Of a stretch of 60,000 nt of DNA, positions 14,101 through 26,464 are shown piece by piece. Every line of letters begins with the position of its first letter. The stretch's first letter is position 1. The notes below the pieces were generated by a model. The model had not been told where the DNA came from, searched no databases, and was given only the letters and a program-made list of their open reading frames with translations. Origin of the DNA: Membranipora membranacea (taxonomy: Eukaryota > Bryozoa > Gymnolaemata > Cheilostomatida > Membraniporidae); contig OU612068.1 of the NCBI GenBank assembly GCA_914767715.1, positions 11,658,001-11,718,000 of the forward strand, written 5' to 3'. The translations under genes were made by a program, and so were the position numbers.

Positions 14101-17100
14101 AGTGTCCCATGTCAATAAAATAATTTTGAGGACCTTTAAGAACCAAGTTGAGGATTACTTTACTTTACTTTAACTTCTACATATTCACTGTTAGATTGAT
14201 AGGATGACATGAAGACAAACTAGAGCTCGCAGTAAAAATAAAAACAGAAATAAACAATTTCAGTATTTTTTAAAAATATCGATGTGAAGAAATTGCGGTC
14301 TGTGGATGACGCCCATGTGCCAGTTGCATTTTTTTGAGAGTGCGTCTGATAAATCAAACTAATCTCAAAATTAATGAAATCATCTTCCCACACAACGAGA
14401 AAGATGAACTGTTTCAGTTTTTTTTGTAAAATTCTCTGAACTACTACTAGGAAAAAAACAGAGGTTAGTAAAGGATTTTAACTTTCTACGTTCCCATTTC
14501 TTGTTTGTGTTTAGGTTAAATTTCTATCTTGTTGTTATTGTAGTCGTCTAGTGCCACTGCAGATGAGGAGGGTACTGATGACGATGATGATGATGACTCA
14601 AGTCAGGATGATATAATACCTCCATCTACCAGATCGCCTGCCAGACATACACGTAACCATCTCAGACCAAACCAGGTACGAGCGTCTCACTTAGAACCCA
14701 GGACTATAGTACGACTGACTATATGTGCTTGATTATAGTGACAGTGATGATAATATTATTATTATTTAGACTATGACTAACTCCCTCTCTCATCTAGCAG
14801 TTCACCGATTACTATGAACAATTCAACCAAACACAGTGTCGTATCTTTTTTTTAAAAACCTCTGTACTAAGCATGATCTCAGGAATTGCTGTTTGCTAAG
14901 AAACAGAAGATTGGGCTGCCCCTAAAGAGGGACACAAGGTGCCCTAAACCTCATACTGAGAATGTGATACATCCTAGAAAACTAGAATGCATCCTAGAGG
15001 TGAGGCCATAGAGGACCTCCTAATCATAAGTGTGCAGCGAGCTGCCAACACTGAACTGGCACTAATCGGCCATTGGCAGTGACACTTTGATCTTAGCCAA
15101 TAGGCCGAGAAGCGGTCTCAAGAATTTGTTGTAAATTTGAGTTTACCTGATAGTAAAGCCTTTGCTGTACAGTTACAACCGCACATAAAACCTTGTGAGT
15201 GTGATGTGTGCTTATGCTGCGTGTCTAATGTTTGTAGCCTAAATCTAACAGCGCATCACCCACCCTTCCCACCAGACAGCCTCACCCCTCACCACATACA
15301 GAAGACCTAGAGCTATCTCAGCCTGTGATACTACAACAAGAGAATACAACGTCGGGGGATAACTTCTACTGTGATGATGATGACGATGATGATGATGAGG
15401 TTTGACCCTTGACCTTTATTTAACTGTCACATGACTGCTACCTTTCCCATAATGCAAAGTTTTGAAAACTTGACTCAATTATTATAGGTTTTTTTTGGGT
15501 TTCCTCTTTGAAAAGTCAGTTTAGACAGATGACACGATATACTAAAAGTACATGTTGGCTCTCGTGTCTCCACGCGTCCTACCAGGGACTATGTAATGGT
15601 GAGATTCTCATGAGAATTTACCATTAAAATTTCATACCAGAGTTAATTAATTATTGTATGCACTTTCGATGTTTGATCTTTCGATCACTCGTACTTGTCT
15701 GAAGTGCATCTACAGTTAGTGGATTATCCTGGATTTTGTCCTCTTGGCAAAGAATTCTAGATGACATCATCTTCAGTGGAAAATTACAAAATTGGCGTAC
15801 TTTGAACAAAAGTGAGCCGCGATCGTGTTGTTAAACCTGCATAAGCTTACGCAACGCTAGACAAAAATTAGAGGTACGACAAAACTTGTAGGACAACACT
15901 GAAAAGGAAGTCTTGTAATTTGTGACACCAAACATGAGCTAAGTACGGCCATCACGCTTTTAATAACCCCCCACATCCAAGATCATCCACTGTCTGCCCA
16001 GCTGTCGAGCCCACTACAAATCCTACCACCATATAATTTTAATATCGGCAATACTGAAAATTAATAGTCATGAGTTTGTCCTCCTTAAAGCACCTGTTAA
16101 CTCCCTGTCACTCTGCCAAATCTATCGATCAAGCTGCCCATTTGTGTCCAACAAATAAGCATTAGAAGTGTGCCAACATTACACAACGTTGCCTTGTCCA
16201 AGAAATAGGGGCGTTTGTTTTGATTTAATAATTCGGGTTCGTTGAGTCCCGATGGGGTTTCTTGTTATTTGAAAAACTCACATGGCTCTCAGTTAGATCC
16301 GCGATCAATATCAGTAAAAGATTGTCATCAATAACCTCAATTGGGCTCCGCATCTTGATAAGAGAGTGTTTGGGAAACAAGGCGGTTAGACTGGAAGCTG
16401 AGTTTTTTTGCTATTTTACCTGCTTATAAAACAAACCGTGACGTAACCCTCCTAGCGTCTTGTGTACTTTTTACTCCTAAAAAGGTTTCAGCGTTGGCGT
16501 TCCCTGGCTCCATGCAACCTTAAACTATGTGACATTAATTATGTATCGATGGCGGAGATGTGGCCTGATAAAGTGGTTTGCCAAAAGCCCTTATAGTATT
16601 CATCATTATATGTGTTATCTGTTTGACAGGCGATACCAACCTCACCTAATCCGTACGGCTCAACTCTGCAAAACGAGTTTCGATTTCTCTCGACTATCAG
16701 CGGAGTATCGGTACGGTTTGAGCTGTCACAGCGGAAGTCTTTTGTAGCCATAAACAACATCGGAGAACACAAAATTAATCTGATCATTTCCTTTCCTGAT
16801 ATGTACCCTGAGGAGACTCCTGTATTCAGATTTGATCCTTCTACTACTATAGAGGAGGCTCTACAGGTGATACTATTACATATAATTTATCATATTATAC
16901 TACAGATCGTATAGTATATCGTATTATATGTTATATTTATAAAATATGATATTTATTCTGTTTTTATGGTTCTGATATAAACCTAGTCTTATTAGGTGTA
17001 TTAATATTGGTCATGAACTTGAGAGTCTATTTCGTTGACAAATTTTGTCTTAGTTGGTGTAGATTCTGATATTGATGTCAAATGTGACCCAAACATTGAA

Positions 17101-20100
17101 ATTCCCAGAATTGTGATGTCATGACATATTGTGATCCAGTGTCCAGTGTCATTCAAACCTTGATATATGACCCAAAAATAGAAATTATGCTAAATTTGAT
17201 ACAGTATTCCGATTTAATGAGTATTCCACATTTTTTTCAGTATTTCGGGAAGAAAAGGTCAATGACATCCTGAGAGTAATTCATGACAGCCGGAGGTTAG
17301 TTGCAGGATCCCAAAATACCTTTACTCAAACTTCTAGGGGTCACAGTTTGACTATTGTTTATACTCTTATTTTCACAGCTGAAGTTGATAATTGAAATGA
17401 ATGATGCTGCAAGCCCACTGATATCGAGGAGCAAAGCATGTGTGGAGAAGTGTATACACAAACTAAAGAGTACTGTAGAAGAAATGTATGCTAATAACTC
17501 ACTGGAGTCAGACCCGAGACATCAAGTAAGTTAGGGGGCTTATAGAAAGTGAGGTAAAACAAGGTTAAATATATATGGTCAGGGAATCCATCAACATAAC
17601 ATAACGTGGATTGGGAGTGTATTGTATTTGTTGTAATGTATAGTCGTCACAAAGTAAGACTGGTGTGGTAGTATATGCCAAGAAACTTCTTGGAAACACA
17701 AGAAACATTTCCCCGGAAGACCTGCTTAATTGTTATTATGTTGGTTAAAATCACAAGGTCTGTTTCGGTCCGAAGACTGAGGATCAAAGGTGATATATTT
17801 GGTACCGAGTTAACTCGCCATTTGCAGACAGAATGGAGCACACCTTTCAACAGAGCCCAGTAGTCTGCAGTAGGCTTTTGAACCCTGGATCCCCAACAAA
17901 AACCTTTTAGCGCTCTCGCCAACAGAGCGACCACCTACCCCTACTCCTTATTATGTCATGATGATTCAGCAGAATTTTCCAGAAATGGTATATGTGTTTC
18001 AATGAATCCACATGGTCAACCAATGGTCCCACATCAGTAAACTCTCAATTAGAAAGTGTCAAATTTACGGGAAAAGCTGGTTGGTTTCTGATGTAATAAA
18101 TATTTTTGAAAATTTCAAACTTGATGAAACATTCCTTCTTATGACAGTCATGAAAATTTTATTATTTCTTAATGAGGTGATTGTTAGATGAATATTCATT
18201 GCTGAAATAAAATCACTTTGTTGCAAAAGAATATAAAATTACTAGCCCTTCTGGCGTCGACTATTACCATCAAGTACATGGGTAAAAAACTTTGAGAAAA
18301 CTGGTAGATTTATCATATGTGGGGTAAGTTATTTCTACCTCATTTTCTGGTTGATTTCTGATGTTTCTATAAGCAAATAGGAAGAAATTTAAACATCAAT
18401 AGTAAGAACTCATGATTCCGCATATACCAAGGCCATGTTTGAGCTAATATTTAGACAAGTTTGGCAATGAGGACTACTAATTGTGTTGTTGATGGCCTTA
18501 TCAAGTGGTGGTCCTTTGTAAAATTTACCCTATTAATTTATTAATATACATTCAATTTAATGTCATTGCCATCGCTGTTACTATTTATATCTAAATTCTA
18601 TTTATGGTTTTGGCAACTTGCCTCTTTCAGCTATATATGTGGTACATGTAACGTCGCGCTACCAGCATAGGGGGTTGCACTATGTCTATCCCACGTATAT
18701 ATGGTGTCTCTTGCATGCACCGGAAGAGTTAATTGTTATCTGATATAGAATTAGATGTGGCAATGATGCTGATCGATTCATGGAAAACGGCATCCCACCT
18801 TCCGCCCAGGCTGATTTTCTTCCCGTTGTTTACCTCACATGGAATGAGCTTTTTTGCATTTTTTTCTGCCAATTATTTTAGTCTACTAGAGATGAACAAA
18901 CCGTTGTCTTTCCCATAATGCCTAGGTCAGATACCATAGTATGCACAATCAAGATGTAATTATTAATTCACCATTTATTTCTAAAACTGAGCAGAAATGA
19001 AAATTGTTGTTCGCAAAAGCTTCAATAATTACTTGGTTTCTAAGTAAAAGTTTTTTCGGGCACAAAGGACATTGACTGTTAGGTCGTTAAGTTGACCAAG
19101 TTTCTCATACTGTCTTAAAGAAAAATTGTATTTTTCTCATTTTTAGTCTGGACAAGCTAGTCTTTTATCTCAGCAGTTATATAATAACAATATACCATAT
19201 CCTCGTACCTGCGGTGCTCGATTCTGTAATGATAAACTAGTCACATTCCAGAGGCCTGTACATCCAGCACAGTCAACACCGAGATCACTGAGCGACGTAA
19301 GTTACACTGTACTTACTTCTGTCAAAAGGCTACATGGACCTTATTTTTGACATCTACAGGAGTGCAATGAACTTCCTCAGCACTGAATTTGCTATTTATT
19401 ACACATTGTGTACAGATTTTTGTGTGCTCAGATTTTACGCCCTTTTGTGTGCTCAAATTTTACCCCGAAGTTGTTTTGTACTCACCCAAACAGAACTGTC
19501 GGACGCATAAATCAATCAGTTGTAGGAAGTTTCCGCTATTTTGATCATGTAGGCGGGTATAGATAACTCCCTCAAAATAATTTGTAGCTATTTGATGCTT
19601 ATATCATACACAAGTTATTGTGTTTTATAACTTGTAAAAGTCCGCTCACTTATCCTAGATCATCGTAAAATGATGTGGAAGTTGAGTCATAGTGCAATTG
19701 TAGCATTCAAACTATCCACTATCCATATTGTACTTCCGTAACAGGACTATGTGCATTATAAGTTTGGTACCTTTTGTTAATGCTATCTACAAAGTTCTTT
19801 AAAACATTGCCTTTAACAGTCAGCTCTAGCTGCAGACTGACACATATTTTGAGCTTTACAAGAAAGATTCTTGAGGCTTTGATCTGGTTAATTCTTATTG
19901 TAGGCAAACTCATCTCATACGCCTCACATTTCTCGGACACGCTCAACTTTTTTCACACCTCTTTCACGGTCTCCCAAAGACAGCCATTCATTCTTCACTA
20001 AACGTGGCCATCGACAGCGTCAACTCAAGAAAGAAAAGAGTGGGCCCATCACTGTATACGACATATCCTCTCTACTTCCTGTGAACAAATCTATGGCGTT

Positions 20101-23100
20101 GGAGTGCAGATTAGACGCAACAGCCGCAGCATGCCGACATAACGCAGAGGTAGGTGGGAGTGTTAGATAGATAGATATAAAAAGATCGGAAGAAGATATT
20201 ATATGCCAAGAAATTCATTGTTTCTTTGTGATTCACTGCTTATTGAAATAAGCTGGTACTATCCTAGAGGAATAAATATTAGGCAGAGTTCAGGTTAGTC
20301 TCGCTAGTTCGGGTGCGACATGATTTTAGTCAACACCAATTTTTTGTTAGCAGGGTTTTGATTTTTATAATAGGTTGAGTCATTAACATTATAGATATGC
20401 AAATATGAATATATGTCTATGGATTGAGTAAAAGTTAGCTAGCCTTAAATTTTTGCTTATTGTAAGAATGAACATAAAGACAAACTTTTCCTGAATTTTC
20501 AGGTAGCAGTAGCGCACGGCAGGAGAGATCTTCACCAGATCTGGAAACTGATAGAAGAGTTTATGGATGACAGGTTAACGGCTCCATCTGATCCAAATGA
20601 CCTGAAGTCTGGTGTACCCTGGGCTTTTCTACCTATGGGCAGACCTATGGTAGAATCTATGTAAGTTATTACTAATTATCAGGATCAGACCTGCTGTGTT
20701 TGGTGAGACTTTTCCATGTTCTCAGCAGTTGCCCCCAAGACTTACTGTGTAACTTGCCCTGTCTACTCTCATAGTTGTGTTAGTGTCAAGTTAGTTTGGA
20801 CCTGAAGCAGAGAGCCCAAATTGCTTTTCAACTAAGAGATAGATATAATGATATAAAGTTCGGTTTATTGATTTGATAATTTTCTGTCTCATTTTGAGAA
20901 AACTCATAATAGATCATAATATACATTTAGTATCTTTGAAGAGGTCGTCTTGTTATGTCATGCTGTTCTTTTTACTTTTTTGTAGTATCCGGCATTACTC
21001 GTCTATAGGCGATTTTCAGACTCTCTCAATACTAGCTTGTATGTTTCCATATGACGTTCCGTCCAGTATACCCTCAGTGGAGATTGAGCGACCTCTACAG
21101 CAGTTTAATTTGCAGCGCAGTTCTTCTAATATGAAGTTATTAGGAACCTCTCCTGCATCATCGCTGACAGGTCGCTCACCTCCTGAGAAAGGATACCTAT
21201 CGGTAGGTTTATACTCTAATCTGAGAGCAGCTAAAATTGCGGTATCTATACGTCAGTTGGATTAGACTTTTTTAAATAATCCTCGGCTGCGAAATAAGCT
21301 CCACCATCATCATGTCATTCTCGGACTCCTATGTACCTTTAGAACAGTAATAATGTGGTGAGAATAGATTAAAAGTTTGGGGTTATCCTCTTGTTCGGTC
21401 TGAGCAGATAACTCATAATTTAAATACTCTGTTAAAGTGATGATGATGATGATGATGGTGTAGTCAGGGAGCAATGAACTAAGGTTTAGTTCATTGCAGG
21501 GAGAAACCTGCATTTGGTCTGAACCCAAAATTGTGTGTTTTTTTCACCAAATATGTTGATAGAGTGTGTCTATCCATCAATGTATCAGTTTTTTGTTTGA
21601 CTCCCGTTGTCCCTTAAATTCACTAAATGCATGAATCAGCCACTCCTCAAATAATTTATGTAGTACAACTTATAACTATTATTAAGCTGTTGTACAATAA
21701 TTTCTGTAGCTTGTGGAGACAATTTTCTTTGTTGCTGAATTGTACAGTGTTGTTATGTTGTTTGGTTGCGTGATATTCTGATCCAGCAGAAATTTCCTAT
21801 ACTGATTTATTTTCCCAAATTGACTAACACATTCATATCACTATGAAGTTTTGAGTGTTGTAGGGCAGTCGGACTAAAATAACCCCAGTCAGACAAAATA
21901 AGTAGACAAAATTGCAAAGCTTGCTGGAGCGGGGTTGCAGATGTGAATTTTTTCACTCATAATTTTCTGATTTAACTACGTTGTGGTCCTACAGTGCTCA
22001 AAATTTTTCTCAGTCTTTAGTGTGAGATTCACGGTTATATATATTGTTGCTGGGTATCAGTTTGATCACAACTGAATGATTAGCATGTCAACTACTGAAG
22101 GCCGCAGGGTTTGTGGTACAATTAAATTGTTTAAAGCTCTAACTTAAAATTCATCATAAGATGTCTTTTTAAGTTTGAAGGTAGCCTGTGGGCCTGTAGT
22201 AGCTCTCAGGTATATGGGGTACTGAGCTTATCTCTGCCTACAAGACATGTAAATATCATCAAACATGCTGACACCCCCCCCCCCCCCTCATGATGATGTG
22301 ATTCGATTGGTTATTTTTCCTTCCACGTTTGAATTTCTTGCACCAATTTTGTAATTCTTTATGGAGATGTACATTCCTGAAAGAAATTTCGATCCATTCT
22401 TTTTTCTGGTCCTGACCTTTCAAATGCTTATCATAAATTCTATCTTCATACTAATGACTTAGACTCATACATCATATGTCTGATAAACAAATTAAAAATG
22501 TGATTTACATATCCCTAACTCGTAAAACGTACATATGCCAGAATCAAAATAGGTGCCATTTTGCATTATCAACGAAAAATGTGCCAAGGCCACCAGGTTA
22601 TCAGTGGAGGGTAAGCAACTCCAATTGTGGTCAACAGAAGCATACAGAAAAACTTGTTGTCGTAGTTGATTTTTTTAATCCTCCTTATTGATTATTGATC
22701 ATTAACGTAGCACTAACAAAGAGAGAGAGAGAGTTGCTTTCCAGACTAGACCCCATGTGCAATGAGAGACTCTCACCCATAATATTGGTGTATAAGCGTT
22801 GCGTCGTTGTGTAAAACTCAGCGTTAGATGTTTAGATATTGTGTTATTTTCTAGATTGAACCAAACAACACAGATGGTCTCACCTATGGTTGGTCAACCT
22901 GTAAGTGGTGACAAATTAATCTCAAAAATGCATCTGTCTTTCGTTAAGCTACTAACCAATCAGGCTCATGCGATCAGATCATCTGTTCTCTTGGGCCTGA
23001 GGAAATGCATGCTACACCCCTCTCTGTACCTGCTGCTAGATTTCTATGCTACCGGGCTGTCTGGCATGTACTGGGCTAAGGCTAACTCTAATTGGTATAT

Positions 23101-25268
23101 GCTACACCTCTGCCTAACTTCCTCTTTCTGTCCCGTCTGTCTGCTAGCTGATGGTAGTTGTCTGTTGCAGGATACAACTCAATTGTACAAGTTGTTATTG
23201 CTGCTCTGGTGGTGGGTCGTCGATAGAGTTTTTAGCCATATAGTAGTGGTTTGGTCAGGTAAGAAGGCCACCAGAAAAGAATGAGAAGCAATTTGCTGTA
23301 ACAGGAAATGCCAGCAAATTTTGAGTGAACAACTGTGTTTAGATGCTGTAGGCCTTACAACTGTGCAACCCTTGATTATCTTTACTGTAGCATATGAAAC
23401 ACAACCCCTATCACACAATCCACACTGGTGATACTCGACTTCTAGAAGAATGGACGAGGTTCCGTAAGGCGTGTAAGTGACGGCGTTGTGATGATTGTGA
23501 TTTGTGCCCTCTTGCTACTCATCTGTTTTCCCCGCAATGCTCTCTCACAATTATTCTAGGCCAATAATAAATCTTAGAGTATTTGTTATAGATGACAGTT
23601 TAGTTGCAATTGCAATTAATTTTGGTTGATACGTTGCTGTCTTGCATGTGCTGATAAATCCTAACATAGACATGATGAATCCTAACATAGCTGAGTGTCT
23701 TAACTGTCCCGATCAAGCCTGGTATAGTTATGCTATAGATCCAGTTGGTGTGGGACAAGATGGAAACCCTGGCTATGATCTGATCATACAGAAATGACAC
23801 TCATGCTACTTCTATCTCACATGAACACTCTTTAGATGTTCTCCTAACATTTTATTATTTCATAACTGCATCATCATTCTCCCAGCTGTGTCATATGTAT
23901 ATAGAGAGTAGATGACACCTATAATAGTTGGAGATTCTGTTTCGCAATGCATCAATCTAACTTTCCTTAGCTAATTTTTTTTCATCAACGCTTACCATTT
24001 TTGTGATTATTCGATTCCAATGACTCCATTTTCTCTTATCTTATCTTGTGTGCCCTAGCTGTTATGATTGGAGGGGGGGGGGGAGGGTTATGGTGCTCTC
24101 CATCAACTTCCCTATCCTCGATCATAACAACTTGGGCATGTTTCTGATGATTATTTTGCTGAAGCTTATAACTCCATAGAAAAGAATTGTGAATTGAAAT
24201 CATGACTTAAATGCAAAAAAACTAAATAGAATAGAATAGCTCATTTCATTTGATGCCTTCACTGTCTGTCTTACATTGGCCCTCTGATCAAATTGATAAA
24301 CCATTAAACGTGCGTCTGACCTACAATATGGCTTGATATGATCTAATACATTTTGTAGCATCACGGCGGCGAGCCGACAGTCACAACGGATCATTACAGG
24401 ACATTACCAGAAATTCTTATCCTTATCCCGGTGACCCAGACAATGATGTACAGAAACATAAGTCGGATGCTCAGTAAGTAGTTCCAAAATCAGGAGTAAA
24501 TCGTTTTAGTTCCATACCTTACTATTAAATCAACATCATTCAAAATTAGTACCAAAAACCACCTGAGGGCTTTCACTACTATTGATTGGTCCTCTATTCT
24601 TTTTACTCTCATGATATCTGTTCTGTTGTATGAGGATGGTACACTGCCTCGTCAAATCTAGCTCTGTCATTATTTATACTTTTGGTAGACAACCTCCGAT
24701 CCCAACTGTAATGGAATTTATCTTGCTGTATATCGTTGTTAAAAAATCCACCGCTGCCCCACACATATGAGTGCTCGAGTAGGATAGAAGGAATCTAATC
24801 TGCCTCCCATGGACTAAATGAGGGACTATGTTAAAACAAAAACCTTGAATTCATTCTGAAAAGCTATACATTTTTCTCGTTTTTAGAATATTAGACCCCA
24901 CTAAAGGGCTGCTCTATGACTTTTACAAGACACAGTACGGTGATATTCTATATAGTTGGGGATTTTTAGAAGAACGCTTAGAATTATTGAAAACATCAGC
25001 TTCACAACCAAATCAAGAGCTATCCGCTCTTTCATTGACTTGTGGTACTTGTTTTGAGGCGTATCAAGACTCATGGTGTGCCAATTGCAAGCGGCAGAAA
25101 CTGAAATGTGCTCTGTGTCGATCAGGAGTTAAAGGTCCAGCAGCATTGTGTGTTACTTGTGGACACGGAGGTCACACTCAACATATGAAACTTTGGTTTG
25201 AAACAGAGACTGAATGTGCATCAGGCTGTGGCTGTAAATGCCTGACTACAAATACAGAAGAGCGGTGA
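5142..25268 (+). CDS. WDR59: WDR59, GATOR2 complex subunit (complete)
   Basis: WDR59 is a subunit of GATOR2, which opposes GATOR1 and so promotes amino-acid signalling to mTORC1 at the lysosome. Exons: 5142-5639, 5985-6420, 11030-11112, 12850-12996, 14544-14675, 15238-15399, 16630-16866, 17379-17525, 19147-19296, 19904-20149, 20503-20660, 20986-21202, one of 22855-22900 or 23391-23472, 24359-24473, 24887-25268. The product is about 1051 or 1063 residues (human about 974). Residues 1-340 are WD40 repeats (HTRSITDLDWSHSS, IHGLDWSSHNSKLLASASED, VTEFQWRK, LVTWSRDQTLRM). An acidic Asp-rich linker follows, then an RWD domain at about 490-610 (LIISFPDMYPEETPVFRF). PYPRTCGARFC and VYDISSLLPVNKS are WDR59 hallmarks. 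The last exon ends in a cysteine-rich RING-type zinc region (CALCRSG, CVTCGHGGHTQHM, CGCKC). The start ATGGCTAGT is the first in-frame ATG of the conserved exon. The linker is longer and more acidic than in vertebrates. Confidence 0.95.
6421..11029. other. WDR59 intron 2 (4.6 kb), no gene seen
   Basis: This is the largest WDR59 intron. It holds a run of 16 C at 8639-8654 and one CAACTCCCTCATTGGTG motif at about 9568 shared with other sites in the window. Short open frames here show no domain and no conserved splice context. Confidence 0.7.
11113..12849. other. WDR59 intron 3 with unassigned exon-like open segments
   Basis: The intron contains a GC-richer patch at about 11270-11370 and three protein-like open segments: minus 12151-12030, minus 12489-12406 and plus 12617-12820 (see findings). 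None belongs to the WDR59 reading frame. Their identity is unknown. Confidence 0.5.
13033..13118. repeat. Short minisatellite, 28-bp unit
   Basis: The unit TGATGACACTATGACATTGT plus GACGATGG occurs at 13033-13060 and again at 13061-13088, followed by degraded GACGATGACATTGTG pieces. It lies just inside the WDR59 intron after exon 12850-12996. Confidence 0.75.
13978..14010. repeat. AT-only palindromic microsatellite
   Basis: A TAATATTATTATATTATAAT-type run in a WDR59 intron. It is self-complementary, consistent with low-complexity AT expansion. Confidence 0.7.
14880..15116 (-). repeat. Repeat element with a U2 snRNA-like 5' end
   Basis: Reading the minus strand from about 15116, the sequence begins CGCTTCTCGGCCTATTGGCT and continues AAGATCAAAGTGT. 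This matches the first 30-odd bases of U2 snRNA with two or three differences. Beyond that the resemblance stops. TCGGCCTATTGGC is instead followed, after an 18-base spacer, by its near inverse GCCAATGGCCGA. The body (about 200 bp) holds a further palindrome, TCTAGGATGCATTCTAG / TTTTCTAGGATG. It cannot be a working U2 gene, because the branch-site recognition and Sm regions are missing. A U2-derived SINE or a retrotransposon carrying a U2-like head is the best reading. Its right-hand limit is uncertain. Confidence 0.6.
16880..16965. repeat. AT-rich low-complexity tract
   Basis: Repeated TATAATTTATCATATTATAC and GTATATCGTATTATATG strings just downstream of WDR59 exon 16630-16866. Confidence 0.6.
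17640..17946 (-). repeat. tRNA-derived SINE, copy A (diverged)
   Basis: On the minus strand the head reads GTGGTCGCTCTGTTGGCGAG (decayed A box) and then GGGTTCAAAAGCC (decayed B box). The body follows with GACTACTGGGCTCTGTTG and GGTGTGCTCC, then TCTGCAAATGGCG. The same body follows the better preserved tRNA-like head of copy B at 28092-28330. Both copies share TACTCCTTA/T next to the head. The copy sits in the WDR59 intron after exon 17379-17525. Confidence 0.75.
21439..21460. repeat. (TGA)n microsatellite
   Basis: Seven tandem TGA/GAT units in the WDR59 intron after exon 20986-21202. Confidence 0.8.
22855..22900 (+). CDS. WDR59: WDR59 candidate alternative exon A (46 bp)
   Basis: Acceptor TTATTTTCTAG and donor ACCT|GTAAGTGG flank an open segment reading IEPNNTDGLTYGWST. 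It enters in phase 0 from exon 20986-21202 and leaves in phase 1, as exon 24359-24473 requires. It shares a faint NT..G..GW pattern with the matching part of vertebrate WDR59 as I remember it. It cannot be spliced together with exon B, since that would produce a stop. Confidence 0.5.
23391..23472 (+). CDS. WDR59: WDR59 candidate alternative exon B (82 bp)
   Basis: Acceptor TTTACTGTAG and donor GGCGT|GTAAGTGA flank an open segment reading HMKHNPYHTIHTGDTRLLEE and on to WTRFRKA. It enters in phase 0 and leaves in phase 1, exactly like exon A. Either exon alone keeps WDR59 in frame. Joining A to B would put B in phase 1 and hit TGA after about 13 codons. Confidence 0.5.
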
Positions 25269-25761
25269 TGAGGTAGTCACTTTTTTTGGGAATTTTCCTG
25301 TGAATCGGTATTATAATTGGAGCAGTGTTTATCGCAAACCTTATATCAAGTGTTACTGTGACGTACTAGCCTTTTCAGGCGGCCACTTTTTTGCAGCCGC
25401 ATGACAAGACTATTGACCTACCTGTTAAGCCAGTGCTGGTCACTAAACTTGGATTAGGCCCTAATTTTTCCCTCTCCCGGTGTCATGAACTTGAGTCAAC
25501 TCTACTGACTTAATACTGAAGATTCTAGAATGTTTGTAGTGTCAAAAAACTGTGTACTATATCATTGTTGTTATTTGGAGCTTAGTAAGTAGTGGTATCA
25601 GGATTAAGTTCACCGACAGCTTTCTATGCGTGTGTCGATAATCAAATGTTAGTAGTCTGCTTTTGTGCCAACCATACTTTAATTAAGGAGTTTCGCTTTA
25701 CTTCTTGCTTCGATCTCTCTCATTGAGAGGTTCTTTTTGTGCATTGTCTCTCCTGGTCAAA

Positions 25762-25767
25762 AATAAA
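25762..25767 (+). terminator. Polyadenylation signal of WDR59
   Basis: AATAAA about 495 bp after the WDR59 stop, followed by a T-rich stretch (TTTATTTTTGTTTATATTT). Confidence 0.65.
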
Positions 25768-26417
25768 GTTTATTTTTGTTTATATTTATACTACAATTAT
25801 TGTTTTCACTATTTGCTTTGAGCAAGGAGTTAAAGTCTTAAACTCCTTGCTTTGAGTGAGCAAAATTCTTGACTGTATCCATTCTCCTTCAGGATGAAAA
25901 ATATATTCACGTAATAAGATGGGGAGACCTGGCCCAGAATTGCTAAATCCACTCATTTAAATATTAACAAGTTTTGAAATTCAGTTATCTAAGCTATCAT
26001 TGAAATGCTTTTGATTAGTGAAACAGCAAAATTTAAAATCTTACTAAAATTTCAGAAGTGTCGGGTTATCTTCTTGCCGACATTTAATTTGATTCAACTT
26101 CGACTTATAGTGTCAGCCAATGAGACGCAGAGCATTTAAAGCCATCCTTCCATGTACGGACTCTGCCCAATGAGAAAATTATCCTTGAGACACACTTTTA
26201 TTAACTGTAACAATTTAACAACAGTTTATTCTTCCAGCAATACAAAGTTACAGACATGAACTATCTACATGGGAAGAAACCTGCTTTTCAGAGATTAGCC
26301 AGATTGGTATTAAATAATACAACAATAAATAATAAAATAGAGTTAAATGCTTATTATTATAGTCTAGAGCTGGTTTAGGTAACACAAGTTTTGTGGAACA
26401 CCGATCAGGAAGGGTAT

Positions 26418-26464
26418 TAGCCTGTCTTATCAAGTTTATGTAAAAAGTTTGTCGCGACAGGCTA
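26418..26464. repeat. TAGCCTGTC...GACAGGCTA hairpin
   Basis: The ends TAGCCTGTC and GACAGGCTA are perfect inverted repeats around about 29 bases. It is a relative of the hairpin at 31848-31897. Confidence 0.65.

Noticed and set aside
15080-15116. A functional U2 snRNA gene
   Set aside because: Only the first 30-odd bases match. The branch-site recognition sequence and Sm site are absent.
16529-16787. Open frames on both strands over WDR59 exon 16630-16866
   Set aside because: Shadow frames of the RWD-domain exon.
22799-23284. A 161-codon plus-strand open frame
   Set aside because: It overlaps the candidate exon A out of frame, shows no family resemblance and has intron-like composition.
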